A DNA stretch of 64,000 nt from NCBI GenBank assembly GCA_017448985.1, contig JAFSKL010000024.1, positions 23,363 through 87,362 on the forward strand, given 5' to 3'. Shown here piece by piece: positions 48,021 through 54,652 of the stretch. The notes beneath the pieces are model-generated. The model ran no database searches. It saw only the letters and a list, made by a program, of their open reading frames with translations, and was not told the DNA's origin. The DNA is from Paludibacteraceae bacterium (GTDB lineage Bacteria > Bacteroidota > Bacteroidia > Bacteroidales > Paludibacteraceae). A program made the translations under genes and the position numbers. How positions within the stretch are numbered: the first letter of the stretch is position 1; each line of letters opens with the position of its first letter.

Positions 48021-49304
48021 TTAGCGGATCTTGAGTGTCAATATGGTTAATGCCGCCAGAATCAAGGTGACGATGCAGAAACGGAGGACGATCTTCGTTT
48101 CGTGGTGGAGGTTAGCGGAGCCCTTGAAACGGATGATACACGAGGGATCGTTCTTGAGAACCTGGTCCACCGAGGTGCGGAAATGGTCATGGAGCGGTGT
48201 GCGCTTCCAGACACGTACGTGTTGGCCGCGTCGCTTGTAGAACTTATACACCTGCGTCTGTATGATGACGCTGACACTCTCCATCAGAAAGACGCCGCAG
48301 AGGAGGGGGATCATGAGCTCCTTATGGATGATCATGGCGCAGACCCCGATGATACCGCCAACGGTGAGACTGCCGGTGTCACCGAGGAAGACCTGTGCTG
48401 GGAAGCCATTCCACCAGAGGTAGCCGACGAGGGCCCCGACGAAGGACGCGAGGAAGACCACTATCTCTTCGGAGCCCGGGATATACATGACATCGAAATA
48501 CTGCGCCCACACCACGCTACCGGAGGTGTAGGCGAGGATGAGCAGGGCTATACCGACGATAGCGGAGTTGCCGGCACACATGCCGTCCATGCCGTCGTTG
48601 AGGTTGGCCCCATTGCTGACCGCAGCCACGACGAAGACGGTGAGGAGGACGAAGAAGATCCAGCCGAAGCGGTAACGGTTCTGCTCGCCGGTCCAGGAGA
48701 AGAGGTCGGCGTAGTTGAAGTTATGATGCTTGACGAAGGGGATAGTGGTCTGGGTGGATTTGATCTCGGGGGTCTTCTCTACGACGACAACATTATTCTC
48801 GATATGACTGGTGACGACCTCGTTCATGCTGACAGCCGGACAGAAACGGAGCGTGAGGCCGACGATGAGACCCAGAGCGACCTGCCCGCCTATCTTGACC
48901 CAACCGTTGAGCCCGTCTTTGTTCTTGCGGAAGGTCTTGATATAGTCGTCGGCGAAACCGAGTGCGCCCATGAGTAGCGTGGTGACGAGCATCAGGATCA
49001 TATAGACGTTCGTCAGTTTGCCAAGCAACAGACACGGGATGAGGATGGCGGCAATGACGATGAGTCCGCCCATGGTGGGCACGCCTTTCTTGGCGACATT
49101 GAAGGGGTCGATGGAGGCGTCGCGCTGCGTCTCGGAGATATGGTGGCGCTTCATGAAGTTGATGAAGGCGTTGCCGAACCAGATGCTGACGCAGAGGGCG
49201 ATGATGCCGGAGGTGATGGCGCGGAAGGAGATGTAGGTGAAAAGCCGCGCTCCTGCGAAATGCCCGTACGCACTTGATAGATAGTCGAAAAGATGGTAAA
49301 GCAT
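48021..49304 (-). CDS. mraY: Phospho-N-acetylmuramoyl-pentapeptide-transferase
   Basis: 427 residues from ATG at 49304 (MLYHLFDYLSSAYGHFAG); ATG at 49322 lies in a repeat. About ten membrane segments. The catalytic aspartates are visible in LGFADDYIKT and NLNDGMDGMCAG, with FLGDTGSL. An insertion of about 60 residues (SMNEVVTSHIENN to NFNYADLFSW) between membrane segments is normal for Bacteroidetes. It transfers phospho-MurNAc-pentapeptide to undecaprenyl phosphate, forming lipid I. Confidence 0.95.
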   Translation of the reverse strand: MLYHLFDYLSSAYGHFAGARLFTYISFRAITSGIIALCVSIWFGNAFINFMKRHHISETQRDASIDPFNVAKKGVPTMGGLIVIAAILIPCLLLGKLTNVYMILMLVTTLLMGALGFADDYIKTFRKNKDGLNGWVKIGGQVALGLIVGLTLRFCPAVSMNEVVTSHIENNVVVVEKTPEIKSTQTTIPFVKHHNFNYADLFSWTGEQNRYRFGWIFFVLLTVFVVAAVSNGANLNDGMDGMCAGNSAIVGIALLILAYTSGSVVWAQYFDVMYIPGSEEIVVFLASFVGALVGYLWWNGFPAQVFLGDTGSLTVGGIIGVCAMIIHKELMIPLLCGVFLMESVSVIIQTQVYKFYKRRGQHVRVWKRTPLHDHFRTSVDQVLKNDPSCIIRFKGSANLHHETKIVLRFCIVTLILAALTILTLKIR

Positions 49305-49313
49305 ATTCCTTTC

Positions 49314-49341
49314 AATTTTCAATTTTCCATTTTCAATTTTC
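49314..49341. repeat. Heptamer tandem repeat, AATTTTC type, between murE and mraY
   Basis: AATTTTC, AATTTTC, CATTTTC, AATTTTC, ending over the murE stop codon. Confidence 0.85.
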
Positions 49342-50869
49342 AGTTGTTCGCATATTTGCGAACGACCTCGTGGTCGTCGAAGTGGTGCTTGACGCCCTTG
49401 ATGATCTGGTAGTCTTCGTGGCCCTTGCCGGCGACAAGGATGACATCACCCGGTTGGGCGAGTGTGCAAGCGGTCTGGATAGCGGCGGCGCGGTCCTCGA
49501 TGACGAGGGTGGAGCGCAGTTCGTCCTCCGTGAGGCCTGCTTTCATATCGTTGAGGATGTCGGCGGGTTCTTCGTCACGGGGGTTATCGGAGGTGAGGAT
49601 GAGTTGCTCGCTGCCGCGTTTGGCAATCTGCGCCATCATAGGGCGTTTGCCTTTGTCACGGTTGCCACCGCAGCCGATGACGGTGATTAAGCGCCCAGAA
49701 CCCCTCTCCGGCTCTCCCCTCAAGGGAGAGTGTTCCTCCCCTTGGGGGGAGGTTAGGTGGGGTTTCAATATCTCCCGTATTGTTTGTATCACATTATCGA
49801 CGGCATCGGGGGTGTGGGCGTAGTCAATGATGGCGGTCCAGCCTTTGGGGCTGTGGATGGTCTCGAACCGTCCGTTGACGGGCCGCAAGGTGGAGAGGAC
49901 CCGCAGGATGTCGAGGGGTTCGAAACCGAGGCAGACGGCGGCACCATAGATACAGAGCAGGTTGGAGACATTGAACCGGCCTACGAGGGGAACGAACACT
50001 TCCTGTCCGTTGATAGAAAGCAACATACCTTCGAAACCTTCTTCGAGGATCTGCGCCTTGTAGTCGGCGAGCGCACGGGTGGAGTAGGTGTGTACTTGGG
50101 CACGGCAGTTTTGCGTCATGACGAGGCCGTTCTTGTCATCTTTGTTGGTGACGGCAAAAGCGGAGGGTTTGAGGCCGTCAAAGAGCCGTTTCTTGGTGTC
50201 ACGGTAGTTATCGAAAGTCTTGTGGTAGTCGATATGGTCACGGGTGAGGTTGGTGAACAAAGCGCCGTCGAAGTCGAGTCCTGCCACGCGTTCTTGGGCG
50301 ATGGCGTGGGACGAGACCTCCATGAAGGCGTACTCGCAACCGGCATCCACCATGCGTCGGAGCAAGCCGTTCAGTTCGATGGCGTCCGGCGTGGTATGGG
50401 TAGCAGGCACCGCTTCGTCCTCGATGTAATTGACGACGGTGGAGAGGAGACCCGCTTTGTGACCCAGTGCCCGCACGAGCTTGTAGAGTAGCGTGGCGAT
50501 CGTGGTCTTGCCGTTGGTGCCGGTGACGCCGACGAGCGTCAACTGCCGGCTCGGTTGGCCGAACCACTTGGAGGCGAGGAGGCCTAAGGCCAGGTCTGTA
50601 TTCTCTACGAGAATGTAGCAACCCCTCTCCGGCTCTCCCCTCAAGGGAGAGGGCAGGTACTCTCGATTGGAGAGAACAACAGCGGCACAGCCTTGGGCGA
50701 TGCAGGAGCCGATGAAGGTATGGCCGTCAACGGCGGTGCCGACTTGGGCTACAAAGAGGTCACCGGGACCGATGCGGCGGCTATCGAAATGGATGCCGGT
50801 GATCTCGATATCCGTTGGTCCAATGACTTCGATCGGGTCAAGAACACTGATTAATTCACTTAGTATCAT
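49340..50869 (-). CDS. murE: UDP-N-acetylmuramoyl-tripeptide synthetase
   Basis: 509 residues from ATG at 50869 (MILSELISVLDPIEVIGP); an upstream ATG lies in a repeat. ATP loop GVTGTNGKTTIATLLYKLV, FTNLTRDHIDYHKT, DYAHTPDAVDNVI and TSDNPRDEEP with the DNPR motif, typical of the meso-diaminopimelate-adding enzyme. Two palindromic insertions are translated: LPSPLRGEPERGCYI and LTSPQGEEHSPLRGEPERG. It adds the third residue of the muropeptide. The presence of dapB in this genome agrees with diaminopimelate. Confidence 0.94.
   Translation of the reverse strand: MILSELISVLDPIEVIGPTDIEITGIHFDSRRIGPGDLFVAQVGTAVDGHTFIGSCIAQGCAAVVLSNREYLPSPLRGEPERGCYILVENTDLALGLLASKWFGQPSRQLTLVGVTGTNGKTTIATLLYKLVRALGHKAGLLSTVVNYIEDEAVPATHTTPDAIELNGLLRRMVDAGCEYAFMEVSSHAIAQERVAGLDFDGALFTNLTRDHIDYHKTFDNYRDTKKRLFDGLKPSAFAVTNKDDKNGLVMTQNCRAQVHTYSTRALADYKAQILEEGFEGMLLSINGQEVFVPLVGRFNVSNLLCIYGAAVCLGFEPLDILRVLSTLRPVNGRFETIHSPKGWTAIIDYAHTPDAVDNVIQTIREILKPHLTSPQGEEHSPLRGEPERGSGRLITVIGCGGNRDKGKRPMMAQIAKRGSEQLILTSDNPRDEEPADILNDMKAGLTEDELRSTLVIEDRAAAIQTACTLAQPGDVILVAGKGHEDYQIIKGVKHHFDDHEVVRKYANN
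49699..49765. repeat. Double palindromic repeat in murE
   Basis: AACCCCTCTCCGGCTCTCCC/CTCAAGGGAGAG followed by a second, CCTCCCCTTGGGGGGAGG, both in frame. Confidence 0.88.
50620..50653. repeat. Palindromic GC-rich repeat in murE, second site
   Basis: AACCCCTCTCCGGCTCTCCC followed by CTCAAGGGAGAGGG, nearly identical to the one at 47242 and read in the same frame. Confidence 0.9.
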
Positions 50870-50875
50870 AAAATT

Positions 50876-50912
50876 ATTTACCATTTACTCATTTACCATT
50901 TACTCATTTATT
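50876..50912. repeat. ATTTACC/ATTTACT tandem repeat between ftsI and murE
   Basis: Seven- and eight-base units ATTTACC, ATTTACT, CATTTACC, ATTTACT, CATTTATT. Confidence 0.85.
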
Positions 50913-50920
50913 ATAGACAT

Positions 50921-52738
50921 TTAGCGTTTGACGAGGTAGCGCTCGCCGTCTTGATAGACATAGCAGCCGGTGTAGGCCATGGTCTTTTCGGCAATGACAC
51001 GTACGGTGCCACCACAGTCGTATCCCGCATCGTAGGCGGGGTAGTTCTTGGGGTTCTCGATCATGCAGATACAGGTGTACTGCGGGTTCTCTTCCGGGAA
51101 ATAGCCGACGAACGTCATACGGTGGTTGCGCGGAGAATAGCCGCGATGGGGAATTAGGAGCTGTGCCGTTCCGGTCTTGCCTGCTATGTGCACGAGTTCG
51201 GACTGGGCCTTGTAAGCGGCTATGTGTCCCTGCCATTTGCGGACGGAAGCGGTACCGAGGTTGTTGTCCCACACCACATCGTGAAGGCAGAGCTTGATGT
51301 CGTTGAGCGTCGAGCGTTTGCACATAGACGATTTGATGGTCTCGGTACGGAACTCTTTGACTATCTCGCCGTCTTTCTGCAATGCGCTGACGAGCATGGG
51401 CCGAATCATCTTGCCGTTATTGGCTATTCCGTTGTAGAACGAGAGTATCTGCATAGGGCTCAGTTCGACCGAGTAGCCGTAAGCCATCTTGCTGATGGTG
51501 ACATTGTCGTTAGGCACCTGAATACGCGGTGCATCGGCACCCTGGATCTCGCTGTAGAAACTGTCGCGCAGGTTCATGCGCTCCAGTTTCTGTACGAACT
51601 TCTCTGCGTTGCCGTCGAAGGCCTGCGTGATGATCTTGGCGAGCGCTATGTTGCTGGAGACAGCGAGTGCACTGCGCACCGTATAGATCGTGTCCTTGGG
51701 GTGCGAGTCCGTGTGTTTGGACTTGCCGAGGTAGAGCCATCCGTCCCGGTAGACGCGCACCGAGTCGTCGATGGACACATTGCCGTTGTCGAGGGCAGCC
51801 ATCAGGGCAATCGTCTTGAAGGTAGAACCGGGTTCAACGCGCGTCACTGCATGGTTCATGGCCTCCGAATAGGTGCCGTCAGTGCTGCGGTCGAGGTTGG
51901 CTATGGCTTTGACATGGCCGCTCTTGGTCTCCATCAGTACGCAGCACCCCCAGTCGCCGCGCACCAGTTCGAGCCGGTCGCGCAGGGCATTCTCGACGAT
52001 ATCCTGCAGATTGGCGTCGATAGTGGTGACGACATCGATGCCGTCTTTGGCTTCCTCGACGGTGACAGACTCGTAACGCCCGCCTATCTTCTGAATAGAA
52101 CTGATGCCGTCCACGCCTTTGAGTTCCTTGTCAAAACCTTTCTCGAGGCCCGAGTTACCGCTTCCGCCTTCTCCGTAGATGCTGCCGATAGTACGGCTGG
52201 CGAGGACACCGTATGGCTTGATGCGGCGGTGCTGGTCTTCGAAGAAGATGCCGCTTTTGTACTTGCCTTTCTTGATGAGCACATTCTGCTCGAGGGCCTG
52301 GCGCTGGAGATAATTGATACGGCTCTCGCAGACACGGAGGCGTTTCTCGCCGCGGTTGTAGGCGCGCGTGATGCGGGACTTATAGTCGGCCTGACTGTAA
52401 CCTCCTACGATAGAGGCGAGGTCATAGGCCAGCGTGTCGATATAGAGGTTGAAGAGTTCGCCGTTCTTGTCGTGCAACGCGGGCACGCGCGTATCCATAT
52501 AAATATAATACTGCGGCATACTGGAGGCAAGGAGGCGACCGTTGCAGTCGAGTATGTTACCGCGGGTGGCAGGAATAGGTTTGATGGTCGGCACTTGTTT
52601 CTCCGCCACCTTGAGCCATTCGTCGCGCTCCACGGCCTGGATATAGATAATCTTACCGATCACCGCAGCAAAGCCGATGAAAATCACGATGAAGATGATC
52701 GCAAATCGCCAAACCGTATTTCGTTGTTCGTCGCTCAT
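50921..52738 (-). CDS. ftsI: Penicillin-binding protein (FtsI-like transpeptidase)
   Basis: 605 residues. An N-terminal membrane segment FAIIFIVIFIGFAAVIGKII, then RGNILDCNGRLLAS, and the transpeptidase motifs EPGSTFK (nucleophile Ser), SSN and KTGTA. It cross-links septal peptidoglycan. It ends soon after the transpeptidase domain without the C-terminal PASTA domain seen in several Bacteroidetes homologues. Its start overlaps ftsL by ATGA. Confidence 0.93.
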   Translation of the reverse strand: MSDEQRNTVWRFAIIFIVIFIGFAAVIGKIIYIQAVERDEWLKVAEKQVPTIKPIPATRGNILDCNGRLLASSMPQYYIYMDTRVPALHDKNGELFNLYIDTLAYDLASIVGGYSQADYKSRITRAYNRGEKRLRVCESRINYLQRQALEQNVLIKKGKYKSGIFFEDQHRRIKPYGVLASRTIGSIYGEGGSGNSGLEKGFDKELKGVDGISSIQKIGGRYESVTVEEAKDGIDVVTTIDANLQDIVENALRDRLELVRGDWGCCVLMETKSGHVKAIANLDRSTDGTYSEAMNHAVTRVEPGSTFKTIALMAALDNGNVSIDDSVRVYRDGWLYLGKSKHTDSHPKDTIYTVRSALAVSSNIALAKIITQAFDGNAEKFVQKLERMNLRDSFYSEIQGADAPRIQVPNDNVTISKMAYGYSVELSPMQILSFYNGIANNGKMIRPMLVSALQKDGEIVKEFRTETIKSSMCKRSTLNDIKLCLHDVVWDNNLGTASVRKWQGHIAAYKAQSELVHIAGKTGTAQLLIPHRGYSPRNHRMTFVGYFPEENPQYTCICMIENPKNYPAYDAGYDCGGTVRVIAEKTMAYTGCYVYQDGERYLVKR

Positions 52739-53049
52739 TTGATCTTAGTAGGAGGTATATTGTTTTCTTTGAGTTCGCTGCCGTTGGCGCGGAGGACTTG
52801 CAGCACTTGTGACTGACGGGTGGTGTTGGTCAGTTGGGCACTGATGGTCATATAGCGGAACTTGGCATCGAGCATCTCTTTCTTGGTGTCAGTGAGGCGG
52901 TGCTGCTGTTTGGCAGACTGGTAGCCGGTCAGGATATAGAGGAAGATGAGGCCCACGATGAGTCCTATCAGTGGGTACTGCTCCCGGATCTTCTTACTGC
53001 GTAGCTTGTCGCCATTCAGCCAGGATTGTATGTCGTGCGTGTCAGCCAT
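52735..53049 (-). CDS. ftsL: FtsL-like cell division protein
   Basis: 104 residues from ATG at 53049; a longer frame would use TTG at 53067 inside rsmH. One membrane segment (YPLIGLIVGLIFLYILTGY) is followed by a helical periplasmic part (QQHRLTDTKKEMLDAKFRYM). Size, topology and place between rsmH and ftsI are those of FtsL in Bacteroidetes, which helps recruit the divisome. Confidence 0.82.
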   Translation of the reverse strand: MADTHDIQSWLNGDKLRSKKIREQYPLIGLIVGLIFLYILTGYQSAKQQHRLTDTKKEMLDAKFRYMTISAQLTNTTRQSQVLQVLRANGSELKENNIPPTKIK

Positions 53050-53053
53050 GTTT

Positions 53054-53974
53054 TTATGATCGGCCAAGATTGGTCGATGGAAGTTTCTTTTCGGCTATGC
53101 GGAGTTTGGCGCTGCGGGCGCGGGGGTTAGCGGCGACTTCTTCGGGAGAGGCTTCGCGGCCTTTCTCGATGAGGGTGAAAGGCGTGAGGATATTGCCGTA
53201 GAAGTCTTTCTCTATGGTGCCTTCGAGGTTGCCGCTTCGGAAGAAGTTCTTGACGAGACGATCCTCGAGGGAGTGGTAGGTGAGGATGGCGATGCGTCCT
53301 CCGGGTCGGAGCAGGTCGCGTGCCGCTAACAGCATCTCGCGAAGGGCTCCCATCTCGTCATTCACTTCGATGCGCAAGGCTTGGAACAGACGCGCTAACT
53401 CTTTGCTCATCTCGGCGGGGATACGGGAGGCCGCAACCAGTTCTTCGGTGCGTTCAATCGCTTTCTGCGAACGGGCACGGCAGATGTTTTTGGCTACCAA
53501 CCGGCTGTTCTTCATCTCGCCGTAGAGCCAGAGGACACGCGCCAGTTCGTCCTCGCTATAGCCGTTGACGATATCCGCAGCCGTGCGTCCGGCCGTTTGG
53601 TTCATGCGCATGTCGAGGGGCGCCGGGAAGCGAAAACTGAAGCCGCGTTCGGGGCAGTCGAAATGGTGAAAACTGACGCCGAGGTCAGAGAGGAGCCCGT
53701 CGATGTACCCGATGCCGTAATAATCCATCCAGTTACGGAGGAAGCGGAAGTTGCCATGGACGAAAGTCCAGCGGGGGTCATCGATGGCGTTTTGGAGCGC
53801 GTCTATGTCCTGGTCGAAAGAGAAGAGGTGGCCGTCATTTCTCAGTTCCTTCAGTATCGCACGGCTGTGCCCTCCTCCTCCGAAAGTGACATCCACATAG
53901 GTGCCTTCGGGCTTGATGTTCAAACCCTTAATCGTTTCCGATAACATGGCAGGTATGTGATAGACGTCGGACAT
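53054..53974 (-). CDS. rsmH: 16S rRNA (cytosine(1402)-N(4))-methyltransferase RsmH
   Basis: 306 residues. The AdoMet motif YVDVTFGGGGHSRAIL, LLSDLGVSFHHFD, RGFSFRFPAPLDMRM and AILTYHSLEDRLVKNFF are diagnostic. It modifies C1402, the same nucleotide that RsmI methylates on the ribose; both genes are in this window. Confidence 0.96.
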   Translation of the reverse strand: MSDVYHIPAMLSETIKGLNIKPEGTYVDVTFGGGGHSRAILKELRNDGHLFSFDQDIDALQNAIDDPRWTFVHGNFRFLRNWMDYYGIGYIDGLLSDLGVSFHHFDCPERGFSFRFPAPLDMRMNQTAGRTAADIVNGYSEDELARVLWLYGEMKNSRLVAKNICRARSQKAIERTEELVAASRIPAEMSKELARLFQALRIEVNDEMGALREMLLAARDLLRPGGRIAILTYHSLEDRLVKNFFRSGNLEGTIEKDFYGNILTPFTLIEKGREASPEEVAANPRARSAKLRIAEKKLPSTNLGRS

Positions 53975-53986
53975 AAGTACGAAGTA

Positions 53987-54010
53987 CGATTTGCGATTTA
54001 TTTACGATTT
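53987..54010. repeat. CGATTTA-type short repeat between mraZ and rsmH
   Basis: CGATTTG, CGATTTA, TTTACGATTTT, with GTACGAA just before. It covers the 27-base gap. Confidence 0.7.
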
Positions 54011-54451
54011 TTTCATTTTCGCACGGAGGCGAGCGGCGAGTTCGGTTTGGCTGAGGCGTTTGGCGGCGAAGTTGTCGGGTGTCCAGAGGGCAAAGCGGTT
54101 GAGCATGCCGACGAAGAGTACATCCTGCTGTGCGCCGATGGTCTCGAGGTTCTTCTTCTGCAGGAGGATACGCCCCTGTCCGTCGAGCTCCATGTACTCG
54201 GCATCGGCCATGAACTGCATGAGGATGAGCTGGTCCTCGGGGTCCCACTCGTCAAGAGCGGCACGCAGCGCCTCGACCTTCTCATTCCACACCTGCTCGG
54301 GGTAGAACATGAGACACTCGTTGTCCGTATCGCGACGCATGACGAGGCACTTGGAGTTCATCTCCGCCAGGATCTTGCGATAGCCCGCCGGCACAAAAAT
54401 ACGGCCTTTATCGTCCAGTCTCGCTTCAATATTTCCCGTAAATGTAAGCAT
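54002..54451 (-). CDS. mraZ: Division/cell wall cluster regulator MraZ
   Basis: 149 residues from ATG at 54451; a longer frame includes the promoter. Two AbrB/SpoVT-like halves: MLTFTGNIEARLDDKGRIFV and AEYMELDGQGRILLQ. MraZ binds TGGG repeats and controls its own operon; a matching site lies at 54507-54521. It begins the cluster mraZ-rsmH-ftsL-ftsI-murE-mraY-murD. Confidence 0.93.
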   Translation of the reverse strand: MLTFTGNIEARLDDKGRIFVPAGYRKILAEMNSKCLVMRRDTDNECLMFYPEQVWNEKVEALRAALDEWDPEDQLILMQFMADAEYMELDGQGRILLQKKNLETIGAQQDVLFVGMLNRFALWTPDNFAAKRLSQTELAARLRAKMKKS

Positions 54452-54488
54452 AATTCTCCATTTTCTTTCAAAATCCGCTGCAAAGGTA
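54449..54488 (-). promoter_or_regulatory. mraZ leader, shared with toxin-antitoxin cassettes
   Basis: GCAGCGGATTTTGAAAGAAA on the minus strand, identical to the leader before the PIN antitoxin, then diverging (ATGGAGAATT). Confidence 0.75.
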
Positions 54489-54521
54489 CAAAAAATTTTT
54501 GAAATAACCCACATTTCCCCA
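54481..54521 (-). promoter_or_regulatory. mraZ promoter with MraZ-like operator
   Basis: The -7 box TACCTTTG is at 54481-54488. At 54507-54521 on the minus strand stand two TGGGN units (TGGGG and TGGGT) separated by five bases, the known MraZ spacing, covering the weak -33 region. The gap 54515-54652 holds nothing else I recognise. Confidence 0.78.
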
Positions 54522-54652
54522 CAAAAAATTTTATCAATTGTTTTATTAACAGGTTTTCAACAGTTTGTAAACCGATGTAACATGCAGAAAATGAGCGACT
54601 TACGCCGCTTATTAACAATTTGCCAAAAATGTGGGGTAAAATGGAGGAAGTA

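Noticed and set aside
51188-52816. 542-codon open frame on the plus strand opposite ftsI
   Set aside because: It is a mirror of the ftsI coding frame in GC-rich codons; the minus-strand product carries all penicillin-binding motifs.
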